From Duganella radicis (GTDB lineage: Bacteria; Pseudomonadota; Gammaproteobacteria; Burkholderiales; Burkholderiaceae_D): a stretch of DNA of 64,000 bases. The notes beneath the pieces were generated by a model. That model saw only the letters and a list, made by a program, of their open reading frames with translations, was not told the origin of the DNA and made no database searches. Each line of letters begins with the position of its first letter. Positions within the stretch are counted from its first letter, which is position 1. Made by a program: the position numbers and the translations under genes. Positions 1 through 8,906 of the stretch are shown one piece after another. Location: NCBI RefSeq assembly GCF_009720825.1, contig NZ_WNKY01000023.1, positions 1 to 64,000 of the forward strand. Reading direction: 5' to 3'.

Positions 1-591
1 TGCGGCGGCCGGCCCATGCCCGGTCGCGCCGCCGGCCGAGGCCGGGCTTGGCCGGGCCTGGCTGGCCGACGCCGTGGCTGCGCCAGCGATGGCGCCAGAT
101 GTGCGGAACGCCATCGCGTCGGCATCCGCGCCAGATGGGCTGGTTCCAGGCGCCGAAGCACCGGCGCCGGCCGGGCTGAGCGCGGACGCTTCCGCAGCCG
201 CGCCGGATTTGGCGGCCGGGGTAAAGGCGAGCGTGTCGTCCGGCGCCGCAGTCGCGGGGCTGGCCGGCGCGGACGGATCGGGGGCGAAGTCCAGCGTCAG
301 GCCGGGGCCCTTATGGTCGCTGGCGGCCGGCAATGGGCTGGGCGACGGGCGCGGCTCCAGGCTGGCCGCCACCGGCGGCGGCGGCTGGTCCGACATCGGT
401 TCCAGGCTCAGACTATCCAGATTGAACTCGCGCTTGGCCGGCGCCGGGGCTGGCGCGGCGGCGGGCGCCGGTTCCGGCGTCAGCGCCAGAATCTCGTCGA
501 AGGCTTCCGACGGTTTATCCAGCTCCTCGTCGGAGATCGAGTTTTGTTTTGCGCGCTCGGCTTTCTTGAGCGCTTGCATCAGGAGACTCAT
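1..591 (-). CDS. Partial Pro/Ala-rich protein with MSLLMQALKKAE N-terminus, MshN-like position
   Basis: The reading frame is open from an ATG at 591 to the left edge of the window (197 codons, no stop), so the C-terminus is missing. The ATG overlaps the stop of the secretin upstream in the ATGA arrangement, which indicates translational coupling. The N-terminus MSLLMQALKKAERAKQN resembles a family that accompanies MSHA-like secretins and often carries TPR repeats further on; the TPR part would lie outside the window. The visible part is low complexity, rich in Pro and Ala, with no membrane segment seen so far. By position (ATPase, secretin, this gene) it parallels MshM-MshL-MshN of the plus-strand cluster. 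Function is inferred from context only. Confidence 0.7.
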   Translation of the reverse strand, partial: MSLLMQALKKAERAKQNSISDEELDKPSEAFDEILALTPEPAPAAAPAPAPAKREFNLDSLSLEPMSDQPPPPVAASLEPRPSPSPLPAASDHKGPGLTLDFAPDPSAPASPATAAPDDTLAFTPAAKSGAAAEASALSPAGAGASAPGTSPSGADADAMAFRTSGAIAGAATASASQARPSPASAGGATGHGPAAA

Positions 592-2462
592 GATCCATTA
601 GCCTTAGGAACGGGATTCGATTCAGGAGCGGTCTGGCCCGGCAGGATGTAGCGGTAATCCTTGTAGTCGCCATTGATGCTGGCGTCCTTGACCACCACCG
701 GCCGCATGAAAATCACCAGCTCGGTCTTGGTGGTGTTCTCGTTACGGTAGGAGAACAGATCGCCCAGCAGCGGAATGCGGCCCAGCACCGGCACGCTGTC
801 GCGCGCGTTGTCGATGGAATCCTGCATCAGGCCGCCCATCACGGCGATCTGGCCGCTGTTGACCTTCATGATGGATTCCAGCTCGCGCGCCTGGATCACC
901 GGCACTTCGCTGGTGACGTTGGCGGTGGCCAGCGCCGGATTCGGGTCCCTGACCTTGCCGACCACGCGGGTGATGGTCGGGCGCACGTTAAGGGTGACCT
1001 CGTCGTTGTCGGAAATCTGCGGCGTCACACTCATCACAAAGCCCACCGGCACGGTTTCCAGGTGCGATTCATAGGTGGCCGGCGTGGTAACGCCGCCATT
1101 GGGGTTGAGGATGGCCGGCGTCACCTTGATCGAGAAGAAGACGTTGTTGTCGACCACCTTGAGCAGCGCGGTCTGGTTGTTCAACACGCTGATTTTCGGG
1201 CTGGACAGCACCTTCACCTTGCCGAACGATTCCAGCAACTGGATGGTGGCGGCCACGCTGCCGAGGCGGCTGGTCGGGTTGGTGTAGTTGAGCAGGAAGA
1301 TGCCCGGGGTCGAGCCGACCGTCACGCCGCTTGGCAGGGCGCCGACCTGGCCTTGGGTCAGCTTGAGGTTGCTGTTGCTGGTCAGGCTGGACCAGTTGAT
1401 GCCCTGCTGGTAGGAGTCGCTCAGCTTGACTTCAATAATGGTGGCCTCGATCAGCACCTGGCGCTTGGCCGCGCCCAGCACCAGGTCGAGGAATTGCTGG
1501 ATCTTCTCATGCTGGCGCGAGGTGGCGCGCACCGCGATCAGGCCGCCCTCGGGATTGACGATGACCGAATTGGTGCGATTGGCGTTGCTGGCCTGTTGCA
1601 AGCCGCCCAGGTTCAGGGCCGGCGCCGGCGCGGCCGGCTGGCCCAAGCCGTTGGCCGGCAATCCGCCCGGCTGCGCCGCCTGCTGGCCGCCCAGCGGATC
1701 GATCGGGTTGTCGCTGATATTGGTCGCGCGCAGCATGTCGCGGATATTCTTTTCCAGGTTAAACCAGAAATTATTGTCCGAGCGGTTGTTCACCACCGTG
1801 GTGGAGTTGTTGGTGCCGTTGGCGGCCGGGCCGTTGTTGCCGGACTGGCCCTGCTGGTTCTGGCTGTTGGCGCCGCCGGTGACATTGACATTGACGTTGT
1901 TGCTGGTCGACTGCAGTTGCTGCTGCGACGCCTGCACCGGGTTGGAGCTGCTATCGCCGCCGCCACCGGTGGTGGAAATCTGCGTGGCGATATTCACGCT
2001 GCTGGCGGTGCTGCGCGCGATGTTGACGTAGTCGACCTTGTAGTTGCGCCATTCCGGCGTGTCCGGCAGCACGGTCAGGGTTTCGCCGTTGATTTCATAG
2101 CGCATGTCGACCTGGCGCTGGATGCGGTTGAGCAGCTGCGGCAGGCTCTGGTCCAGCGCGTTCAACGTGACCAGGCCGTCGATGCCGGGGTGGATGTCCA
2201 CGTTCAGGCCGGCGTCGCGCGCCAGCGCGAACAGCAGCGACTGCACCGGCACCTTGTGCACCGTCACCGAGTAGGTGGCGACCTTGGCGGCCGGCTTGGG
2301 CGGCGGCAGCGCGATGCTTTGCTGGACCGGCTCGGGAATCGCGCCGGCGGCCGGCGGCGGCTCGCTGATGTGGGCCGGGGACGGCGTGATGGGATGGCTG
2401 GCGCAAGCACTCAGCAAGACGCTGCAAACCACGGGGACGAAGGGAGTGCGCATTATTTTCAT
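588..2462 (-). CDS. MshL-like secretin lipoprotein, second copy
   Basis: Predicted outer-membrane secretin of 624 aa. The chosen ATG at 2462 gives a lipoprotein signal peptide ending in LLSAC with the lipidated Cys at residue 20; a TTG at 2498 in the same frame is less likely because it adds charged residues before the signal. An STN-like region follows (about residues 70-125), then a Gln/Asn/Gly-rich stretch (about 160-230). The C-terminal half carries secretin-type sequence, including the conserved segment VPVLGRIPLLGDLF near the end. It is a paralogue of the secretin at 13738-15519, which belongs to the complete MSHA cluster. It sits between an ExeA-like ATPase and the partial gene at the window edge. 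Secretins form the outer-membrane pore for a pilus or secreted substrate; which one this copy serves is unknown. Confidence 0.85.
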   Translation of the reverse strand: MKIMRTPFVPVVCSVLLSACASHPITPSPAHISEPPPAAGAIPEPVQQSIALPPPKPAAKVATYSVTVHKVPVQSLLFALARDAGLNVDIHPGIDGLVTLNALDQSLPQLLNRIQRQVDMRYEINGETLTVLPDTPEWRNYKVDYVNIARSTASSVNIATQISTTGGGGDSSSNPVQASQQQLQSTSNNVNVNVTGGANSQNQQGQSGNNGPAANGTNNSTTVVNNRSDNNFWFNLEKNIRDMLRATNISDNPIDPLGGQQAAQPGGLPANGLGQPAAPAPALNLGGLQQASNANRTNSVIVNPEGGLIAVRATSRQHEKIQQFLDLVLGAAKRQVLIEATIIEVKLSDSYQQGINWSSLTSNSNLKLTQGQVGALPSGVTVGSTPGIFLLNYTNPTSRLGSVAATIQLLESFGKVKVLSSPKISVLNNQTALLKVVDNNVFFSIKVTPAILNPNGGVTTPATYESHLETVPVGFVMSVTPQISDNDEVTLNVRPTITRVVGKVRDPNPALATANVTSEVPVIQARELESIMKVNSGQIAVMGGLMQDSIDNARDSVPVLGRIPLLGDLFSYRNENTTKTELVIFMRPVVVKDASINGDYKDYRYILPGQTAPESNPVPKANGS

Positions 2463-2515
2463 CGGTTCAGGTCGCAGATTTTTGTTGTGCTTTTGCAATT
2501 ATAGCTGGCATGATC

Positions 2516-3439
2516 TTACAAATTCCGTGCCGCCGCAAGGAGCAACAGGCAAATCAAGGCCAGCGCGCCCCCTATAACAACAGCGCGGGGCGGCAGGCGC
2601 CCGCCCCGGCGGCGGAATGGCGATTCCGAAATGGCCTGGCGCGCGTGGCTGGCCTCGACCGTGTCGGCATCGTCGGCAAACGCCGCCAGCAGCGCCTTGT
2701 CGGCCAGGATGTTGATGCGGCGGACGATGCCTTCCGAGGCCTCGGCGATCAGTCTGGCGGCGGCCGGGCTGAACAGGGCGGGGCCTTCGTGGCCTGCCGC
2801 GCGCAGGCGGAACGCCAGGAAGTCGCCGGTCAGGTCGGCCTGCAGGGCCGGCACCCTGAAGCTGTGGGTGATGCGTTCCTTCAGCTGACGCATGCTGGAC
2901 AGTTCCAGATGCGTATCCAGCTCCGGCTGGCCGAACAGCACGATTTGCAGCAGCTTGCTGCGCGCGGTTTCCAGGTTGGTCAGCAGGCGGATCGCTTCCA
3001 GCGTGTCGAGCGGCATGGCTTGCGCCTCCTCGACCAGCAACACCACCTGGCGGCCGGCGCTGTGCCTTGCGATCAGCTCGGCATGCAGGCCGCGCTGCAC
3101 CTCGTCGGCGCGCAGGCCGCTGGTCGGCAAGCCCAGCTCGGCGGCGATGGCATGCTGCACTTCCAGCGGATTGAGGTTGGGATTGACCAGATAGATGACG
3201 TCGATGTGCGGCGGCATGCGGCTTTCCAGCATGCGGCACAGCATGGTCTTGCCGGTGCCGACCTCGCCGGTGACTTTAATGATGCCTTCGCCCTGGCCGA
3301 CCGCGTACAGCAGCGCCTCCAGGATATCGCCGCGCGCGTTCCCCGCATAGAAGAACGCCGGGTTGGGCGTGATGTTGAAGGGCGATTCGCGCAGGCCGAA
3401 ATGGGATTGGTACATGGTCGTGGTGGCGTCAGGCGTCAT
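2516..3439 (-). CDS. ExeA/MshM-like AAA ATPase with C-terminal membrane anchor
   Basis: 307 aa. It begins with the ExeA/MshM family signature YQSHFGLRESPFNITPNP and has Walker A GEVGTGKT. The Walker B-like strand reads LLVEEAQ, with Glu where most family members, including the paralogue at 15522-16415, have Asp (LLLDEAQ). A hydrophobic segment closes the protein (last about 20 residues). The ATG at 3439 overlaps the stop of the ABC ATPase (ATGA) and is preferred for coupling; an in-frame ATG at 3415 directly before YQSHF is the alternative. Members of this family help secretins assemble or cross peptidoglycan. Together with the secretin next to it, it makes a second M-L pair beside the main MSHA locus. 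Confidence 0.85.
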   Translation of the reverse strand: MTPDATTTMYQSHFGLRESPFNITPNPAFFYAGNARGDILEALLYAVGQGEGIIKVTGEVGTGKTMLCRMLESRMPPHIDVIYLVNPNLNPLEVQHAIAAELGLPTSGLRADEVQRGLHAELIARHSAGRQVVLLVEEAQAMPLDTLEAIRLLTNLETARSKLLQIVLFGQPELDTHLELSSMRQLKERITHSFRVPALQADLTGDFLAFRLRAAGHEGPALFSPAAARLIAEASEGIVRRINILADKALLAAFADDADTVEASHARQAISESPFRRRGGRLPPRAVVIGGALALICLLLLAAARNL

Positions 3440-4152
3440 GCGATACAGGTGAGGAAGGCTTGTTCCAGCGTCTTCGCGCCAAAACGCGCGCGGCATTCGG
3501 CCGGGGTGCCGCTGAAACGGATCACGCCGTCGTGCAGGATGGCCATGCGGTCGCACAGCTCGTCCACGTCGGCCAGGGCATGCGAGGTCAGGAATACCGT
3601 GCCGCCGCCCCGGTGCAGGCCGCGCAGCTGCTCTTTGAGGAGCGCGCGCGCTTTCGGGTCCAGTCCGCTCATCGGCTCATCCAATATATAGAGAGGCTTG
3701 CGTGCCAGAAGGCAGGCGGCCAGGCCCAGCTTTTGAGTCATCCCCTTGGAATAGCTGCGTACCGTGCGCTTGAGCGCGTCCTGATCGAGGTCCAGCGCGG
3801 CCAGCATGGCGTGCACGGCGTCCGGCTGATAAGCCAGTCCTTGCAAGGTTAGCAGATAGCGGATGAAGTCGGCGCCGGTCAAATAATAGGGCGGGGTGAA
3901 GCGTTCGGGCAGGAAGCCCAGCGGCTGGCGCGCGGCCGGCTGGTGGTGCGGCTGGCCGAAGATCTCGATGCTGCCGCCGTCCAGCGCGCAGAAATCCAGC
4001 AGGCATTTGATCAGGCTGGTCTTGCCGGCGCCGTTGACGCCGACCAGGCCGAAGCACTCGCCGGCGCGCAGCTCCAGGTCCACGCCGCGCAGCACGCTGG
4101 CCGTGCCGTAGCGTTTGGTGACTTGCTGGAAGCGCAGGGCGGGGAGGATCAT
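3436..4152 (-). CDS. ABC transporter ATP-binding protein without a neighbouring permease
   Basis: 238 aa, a single nucleotide-binding domain with Walker A GVNGAGKT, signature region SYSKGMTQKLGL and Walker B LYILDEPMSGLDP, followed by an H-loop His in TSHAL. This resembles ABC-2-type exporter ATPases (CcmA / NatA-like). The ATG at 4152 is chosen because the family's first beta strand (LRFQQVTKRYG) begins a few residues later; a GTG at 4191 would add an unsupported tail. No membrane partner is encoded nearby. Instead the gene is the first of the minus-strand group with the ExeA-like ATPase and secretin and overlaps the former by ATGA. It could power an unlinked permease or have a role in the pilus module; the sequence does not decide. 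Confidence 0.85.
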   Translation of the reverse strand: MILPALRFQQVTKRYGTASVLRGVDLELRAGECFGLVGVNGAGKTSLIKCLLDFCALDGGSIEIFGQPHHQPAARQPLGFLPERFTPPYYLTGADFIRYLLTLQGLAYQPDAVHAMLAALDLDQDALKRTVRSYSKGMTQKLGLAACLLARKPLYILDEPMSGLDPKARALLKEQLRGLHRGGGTVFLTSHALADVDELCDRMAILHDGVIRFSGTPAECRARFGAKTLEQAFLTCIA

Positions 4153-4265
4153 GGCCGACACTGTAGCGCATCCGTCCCAAGAAAGCGACACCTTGGCTCG
4201 CGTTGTGGCCGCTTTCTGGACTAGAATGGCCGCAAGTTTTAGTGAGAATCTTAAGGAGTCGCGGA

Positions 4266-5972
4266 ATGTCGAGGCCAGAAAAAGTCCGGCTGGGGGAAAT
4301 CCTGGTGCAGCAAAAGCTGCTCTCGGAAGAGCAACTGGGGCTGGCGCTGGCCGATCAAAAGCGCAGCGGACGCAAGCTGGGCCGCGTGTTTGTCGAGAAC
4401 GGCTACGTGACCGAGGAGCAGATCGCCGGCGCGCTGGCGCGGCAGCTGAACATCCCCTATCTCAATCTCAAATTCTTCAACATCAATCCGGAACTGGTGC
4501 GGCTGCTGCCGGAAACCCAGGCGCGTCGCTTCCGCGCGCTGGTGCTGGAAGACCGCCACGGCGCGCTGCTGGTCGGCATGTCCGATCCGACCGACCTGTT
4601 CGCGTATGACGAGATCGCCCGCATCGTCAAGCAGAACATCGAACTGGCGGTGGTCAACGAGACCGAGGTGATGGCGGCCATCGACCGCATCTACCGCCGC
4701 ACCGATGATATTTCCGACCTGGCGCGCGAGTTGGAGCAGGATCTGGGCGACGTCTCGGTCGACTTCGGCGCGCTGGCGGCGGCCAATCCCAACCTCGAAG
4801 AAGCGCCGGTGGTCAAGCTGCTGCAATCGGTGTTTGACGACGCGGCGCAGGTGCGCGCCTCCGACATCCACATCGAGCCGCAGGAAGGCCGGCTGCAAAT
4901 CCGCTTCCGCATCGACGGCGTGCTGCACCTGCAAACCGAGGCCGATATCAAGATCGCCCCCTCGCTGGCGCTGCGCCTGAAGCTGATGTCCGACCTCGAC
5001 ATCTCGGAAAAACGCCTGCCGCAGGACGGCCGCTTTGCCGTGCGCGTGAAGAACCAGCGTATCGACGTGCGTATCTCCACCATGCCGACCCAGTATGGCG
5101 AATCGGTGGTGATGCGTCTGCTGAACCAGAGCGGCACCCAATTGAAGCTGGACGCGATCGGCATGCCGCGCGGCGTGCTGGAGAAATTCCGCGCCATCGT
5201 CCAGCGGCCGAACGGGCTGGTGCTGGTGACCGGGCCGACCGGTTCCGGCAAGACCACCACGCTGTACTGCGCGCTGGCCGAGCTGAACTCGGTGGAGAAA
5301 AAGCTGATCACGGTGGAAGACCCGGTCGAATACCGCCTGCCCGGCATCAACCAGGTGCAGGTCAACGACAAGATCGAACTGAACTTCGCGCGCGTGCTGC
5401 GCTCGGCGCTGCGGCAAGACCCGGACATCGTGCTGGTCGGCGAGATGCGTGACCAGGAAACCGCCGCCATCGGCCTGCGCGCCGCCATGACCGGTCACTT
5501 GGTGCTGTCGACGCTGCACACCAACGACGCCGTCAGCACGCCGCTGCGCCTGATGGACATGGGCGTGCCGCGCTACATGGTGGGGTCGTCGCTGCAAGCG
5601 GTGCTGGCCCAGCGTCTGGTGCGGGTGATCTGCGAAAGCTGCACCACGCCGTACGAGCTGACGCCGACCGAGCGCGAGTGGCTGAGCCTGGAACTGAACG
5701 ACAAGGTCGACAAGGGCCGCTATTTCCACGGCAAAGGCTGCTCGCACTGCAACGGCATGGGCTACCGCGGCCGGACCGGCGTGTACGAACTGCTGGAGAT
5801 GACGCGGGCGGTGGTGGACGCGGCCAACGATCCCGATCCGGCCAACTTCCTGAAAGTGGCGGCCGCGCAGATGGCCGGCGAAACCTTGCGCCGGCATGCG
5901 GTGGCGCTGGTGATCCAGGGCCGTACCACGGTGTCGGAAGCAATGCGCATCAGTAACCAGGTCGAGGACTAA
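4266..5972 (+). CDS. mshE: MSHA pilus assembly ATPase MshE (GspE/PilB family)
   Basis: 568 aa cytoplasmic ATPase that powers pilus extension. Two MshEN-type c-di-GMP-binding motifs are visible at the N-terminus (RLGEILVQQKLLSEEQL and KLGRVFVENGYVTEEQI, residues about 8-60). The motor domain has Walker A GPTGSGKTTT at about residues 323-332, Walker B ILVGEMRD, and a C-terminal zinc-binding four-Cys region (CESC and CSHCNGMG). The ATG at 4266 follows AAGGAG (4252-4257) with good spacing; an upstream in-frame start at 4203 lacks this. It is the first gene of the plus-strand pilus run and is followed after 3 bases by mshG. By homology with Vibrio MshE, c-di-GMP should stimulate its activity. Confidence 0.93.
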   Translation: MSRPEKVRLGEILVQQKLLSEEQLGLALADQKRSGRKLGRVFVENGYVTEEQIAGALARQLNIPYLNLKFFNINPELVRLLPETQARRFRALVLEDRHGALLVGMSDPTDLFAYDEIARIVKQNIELAVVNETEVMAAIDRIYRRTDDISDLARELEQDLGDVSVDFGALAAANPNLEEAPVVKLLQSVFDDAAQVRASDIHIEPQEGRLQIRFRIDGVLHLQTEADIKIAPSLALRLKLMSDLDISEKRLPQDGRFAVRVKNQRIDVRISTMPTQYGESVVMRLLNQSGTQLKLDAIGMPRGVLEKFRAIVQRPNGLVLVTGPTGSGKTTTLYCALAELNSVEKKLITVEDPVEYRLPGINQVQVNDKIELNFARVLRSALRQDPDIVLVGEMRDQETAAIGLRAAMTGHLVLSTLHTNDAVSTPLRLMDMGVPRYMVGSSLQAVLAQRLVRVICESCTTPYELTPTEREWLSLELNDKVDKGRYFHGKGCSHCNGMGYRGRTGVYELLEMTRAVVDAANDPDPANFLKVAAAQMAGETLRRHAVALVIQGRTTVSEAMRISNQVED

Positions 5973-5975
5973 CCA

Positions 5976-7208
5976 GTGCCATTCTTTGCCTACAAGGGAC
6001 GCAACGCGCGCGGCGAGCTGATGCAAGGCGTGCTGGAGGCGGCCGACAGCGGCGCCGTGGCCGATCAGCTATTCAATACGGGCGTGACGCCGATCGAGAT
6101 TGTCGTTACCAAAAAAGCCACGAGCGACAATGGCGAAACCTGGTGGGCCAAGCTGCTGGAGAAGAAAGTCACGTCGATGGACGTGCAGCTGTTCAGCCGT
6201 CAGATGTACACCCTGCTCAAGTCGGGCGTGCCGATCATGCGCGGGCTGGCGGGTTTGCAGGAATCGGCGGTGAGCAAGGCGTTCGGCAAGGTGATCAAGG
6301 ATTTGCGCGAGTCGCTGGACTCGGGCCGCGAACTGTCGGCCGCCATGCGCCGCCATCCGGAGGTGTTCACGCCGTTTTATCTGTCGATGGTGCGGGTGGG
6401 GGAGATGACCGGCCGGCTGGAGGAAGTGTTCCTGCGCCTGTTCGACCATCTGGAGTTCGACCGCGACATGCGCGAGCGGGTCAAGACCGCCACCCGCTAT
6501 CCGACCTTTGTGGTGATCGCCATGGTGATCGCCATGGTCGTGGTGAATATGTTCGTGATTCCGGCGTTTGTCGGCGTGTTTGCCAAGTTTAATACCGAGC
6601 TGCCGCTGATGACGCGGATCTTGATTGGCACCTCCAACTTCACGGTGCGCTACTGGCCGGTGCTGGCGACGGCAACGGCGCTGGGCATCTGGGGTTTCCG
6701 CGCGTGGATCGGTACGCCCAAGGGGCTGTACCAGTGGGATAAGTTCAAGCTGCGGATTCCGGTGGCCGGCAAGATCATCCTGAAAGCCACCATGGCGCGC
6801 TTTGCCCGCAGCTTTGCGCTGTCCAGCCGCAGTGGCGTGCCGATTGTGCAGGCTTTGTCGGTGGTGGCGCAGACGGTGGACAACGCTTATCTGACCGCGC
6901 GCGTAGAGCAGATGCGCGACGGCGTGGAGCGGGGCGACAGCATCCTGCGCACGGCGGCGGCCACCAATGTGTTCACGCCGGTGGTGTTGCAGATGATCGC
7001 GGTGGGCGAGGAGAGCGGTTCCATCGATGACCTGATGGACGAGATCGCGCAGATGTATGAACGCGAGGTGGATTATGAGTTGAAGACCTTGTCGGCGCAG
7101 ATCGAGCCGATCCTGATTGTCTTCCTCGGCATCATGGTGTTGGTACTGGCGCTGGGCATCTTCCTGCCGATCTGGGATCTGGGCAAGGCCGCCCTCCATC
7201 GTTCGTAG
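5976..7208 (+). CDS. mshG: Inner-membrane platform protein MshG (GspF/PilC family)
   Basis: 410 aa polytopic inner-membrane protein that links the assembly ATPase to the growing pilus. It starts with GTG at 5976, giving the typical beginning MPFFAYKGRNARGELMQG. Two homologous GspF domains are visible (about residues 70-190 and 275-395), with transmembrane segments near residues 170-190, 220-240 and 380-400, and the family sequence VGEESGSIDDLMDEIA in the second domain. It is placed 3 bases after mshE, as expected for one transcript. Confidence 0.92.
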   Translation: MPFFAYKGRNARGELMQGVLEAADSGAVADQLFNTGVTPIEIVVTKKATSDNGETWWAKLLEKKVTSMDVQLFSRQMYTLLKSGVPIMRGLAGLQESAVSKAFGKVIKDLRESLDSGRELSAAMRRHPEVFTPFYLSMVRVGEMTGRLEEVFLRLFDHLEFDRDMRERVKTATRYPTFVVIAMVIAMVVVNMFVIPAFVGVFAKFNTELPLMTRILIGTSNFTVRYWPVLATATALGIWGFRAWIGTPKGLYQWDKFKLRIPVAGKIILKATMARFARSFALSSRSGVPIVQALSVVAQTVDNAYLTARVEQMRDGVERGDSILRTAAATNVFTPVVLQMIAVGEESGSIDDLMDEIAQMYEREVDYELKTLSAQIEPILIVFLGIMVLVLALGIFLPIWDLGKAALHRS

Positions 7209-7215
7209 GGATATC

Positions 7216-7734
7216 GTGACTTTCTTGGCAACGTTTGTGTCGGCGAAACAACGGGGCGCCAGTTTGCTGGAATTTGCCGTGGCGGTGACGGTGATCGGCA
7301 TTTTGTTGGGATTGCTGCTACAACGGATATGGTATTACCAAGGCGAAGCGGAGCGGGTGGCCGTACAGATGACGGTGGCGAACGTGCGCACCGCCTTAGA
7401 AATGAAGGTGGCCGAAACCAAATTGCCCGGACGCAGCAGCGATTTAACGTTTTTGGCCGAAGAAAATCCGTTTAATTTATTAAAAAACAAACCGGCCAAT
7501 TACGTCGGCGAATTATTTCAGCCGGATGACAAGGACATTGGCGAGGGAAATTGGTGTTTTAACCGCACTGATAAAAGTCTGATTTATTTGTTAAATAACG
7601 GAAATTCTTTTGGAGATGCTCAATCGAAACGTTTGAAATTCAAGGTAAAATTATTTCGCTTGCCCCATAGCCCCGCCAAGCCGTCAGGCACACCAGAACC
7701 CGAAGGTGTGGCCTTTGAGCAAGTTAAGGACTAA
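7216..7734 (+). CDS. Low-GC prepilin-like protein in the MshB/MshF position
   Basis: 172 aa starting with GTG at 7216. A prepilin-type leader is visible: QRG followed by ASLLEFAVAVTVIGILLG, with Glu at mature position 5, so cleavage by the prepilin peptidase after Gly is expected. The soluble part has the segment ENPFNLLKNKPANYVGEL found in minor pilin-like proteins next to MSHA pilin genes. Its place between mshG and the main pilin matches MshF or MshB of Vibrio, but similarity is too weak to choose. From about 7440 to 7640 the DNA is clearly AT-rich, with TTA and AAA codons that the neighbours avoid, suggesting relaxed selection, low expression or transfer. Confidence 0.75.
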   Translation: MTFLATFVSAKQRGASLLEFAVAVTVIGILLGLLLQRIWYYQGEAERVAVQMTVANVRTALEMKVAETKLPGRSSDLTFLAEENPFNLLKNKPANYVGELFQPDDKDIGEGNWCFNRTDKSLIYLLNNGNSFGDAQSKRLKFKVKLFRLPHSPAKPSGTPEPEGVAFEQVKD

Positions 7735-7762
7735 CCTTCTTAGACGATTTGGAGAGAAACAA

Positions 7763-8293
7763 ATGAACAAGCCAGCACTGACCGCAATGCGCAAACAAGC
7801 CCAAGGCGGCTTCACGCTGATCGAATTGATCGTAGTGATCGTCATCCTCGGCATCCTCGCCGCCACCGCCTTGCCGCGTTTTTCCACGTTGGGGAATGAT
7901 GCTCGTGTCGCTGCGCTGCAAGCAGCGCGGGGTGCCCTCATGTCGACAGCTTCAATGGCGCATGGGCAGTGGCTGATCAATCCGCAGAATGCGACCGTGA
8001 CCTATGAAGGACAGGTCATTACCTTTGCTACTACGGTGGCATCGGGTTATCCTCGTGCCGATGCTGGCTTTGTCGCGGCTTCCGGTATCACTACGACGGA
8101 CTACACCATCATCCCGGCAGGCACCACTGCTACCGGTACCGCGCCGGCGGCTGCGGCCAACAGCGTTTCGATTGTACCTAACAGCGTTGCGGGTACTACT
8201 CGTGCCCTGACTTGTTTCATCAACTATGCTGAACCTACTGCGGTGAACGCGCAGCCGGTTATTACCTTTACCGCCAATACTGCGGGCTGCTGA
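7763..8293 (+). CDS. mshA: MSHA-type major pilin, MshA-like
   Basis: 176 aa type IV prepilin. A basic leader of 16 residues ends in GG, followed by the mature N-terminus FTLIELIVVIVILGILAATA with Glu5, the classical pilin helix. Two Cys near the C-terminus (LTCFINY and the final TAGC) could form the D-region disulphide. The ATG at 7763 has a GGAGAG ribosome-binding site at 7751-7756, the strongest in this gene group, as expected for the major subunit. It lies among several minor pilin genes (mshC, D, O), and the name rests on this position and size. Confidence 0.85.
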   Translation: MNKPALTAMRKQAQGGFTLIELIVVIVILGILAATALPRFSTLGNDARVAALQAARGALMSTASMAHGQWLINPQNATVTYEGQVITFATTVASGYPRADAGFVAASGITTTDYTIIPAGTTATGTAPAAAANSVSIVPNSVAGTTRALTCFINYAEPTAVNAQPVITFTANTAGC

Positions 8294-8318
8294 TCCCCAG
8301 CGCGTGCTGGTTGCGTTT

Positions 8319-8906
8319 ATGTTCTCGCGGCCCGCACGCTTTAACCGCGCATGCGCCGGCTTCACGATGGTGGAGCTGATCACTGTGATCGTGTTGATCG
8401 GCATTCTGGGCGGTATTGGCTATGCCCGGTTTGCCGATAACACGACCTTCGAAAACCGCGCTTACGCCGATCAGGCCAAGACCATCATCCGCTACGCCCA
8501 AAAGCTCGCCATCACGCAGAACCGTGCGGTGTTCGTACGCTCCGAGCCGGGCGGTTTCGCGGTCTGCTACCTGAACAACTGCGGCGGCAACGGTGCGCTG
8601 GCTCCGGCGCCGGGCGGTAGCAACAGCGGCAGCGCCGCCACCCGCGCTTACTGCACCCTCGGCGGCGCCTACATTGCCACCTGGATGTGCGAAGCCCGCC
8701 CCAACGCTAACGTGGTCGTCACCAGCGACACTGTCCGTCCCGAATTCGGCAACGGCGGCGTATTCTATTTTGACGGCCTTGGCCGACCCTACAATGCCAG
8801 CGACGTCTTGGGCTCCTCCCATTTTACCCGTATGATCCTGACCTTCACGCGCGGCACCAGCGCCTACCGCGTGACGATCGAACCGGAAACCGGCTATGTC
8901 TACTAA
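8319..8906 (+). CDS. mshC: Minor pseudopilin MshC-like (GspH fold)
   Basis: 195 aa. The leader ends CAG followed by FTMVELITVIVLIGILGGIG, a prepilin cleavage site with Glu5. The soluble part has the GspH/FimT-type start YADQAKTIIRYAQKLAITQN followed by a beta-rich region. The ATG at 8319 is used; a GTG at 8304 in frame is an alternative and neither has a clear Shine-Dalgarno sequence. The 3' end overlaps mshD by 11 bases. Minor pilins of this type prime or cap the pilus. Confidence 0.82.
   Translation: MFSRPARFNRACAGFTMVELITVIVLIGILGGIGYARFADNTTFENRAYADQAKTIIRYAQKLAITQNRAVFVRSEPGGFAVCYLNNCGGNGALAPAPGGSNSGSAATRAYCTLGGAYIATWMCEARPNANVVVTSDTVRPEFGNGGVFYFDGLGRPYNASDVLGSSHFTRMILTFTRGTSAYRVTIEPETGYVY

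Noticed and set aside
1062..2504. A 480-codon open frame on the plus strand opposite the second secretin.
   Set aside because: It is a shadow of the secretin gene, with no recognisable domain and no ribosome-binding site.
4203..4227. TTGTGG and TAGAAT upstream of mshE as a promoter.
   Set aside because: The spacing is only 13 bases, too short for sigma-70.
4251..6026. A 591-codon open frame antisense to mshE.
   Set aside because: It is a His/Arg/Gln-rich mirror of mshE, which has complete ATPase motifs.
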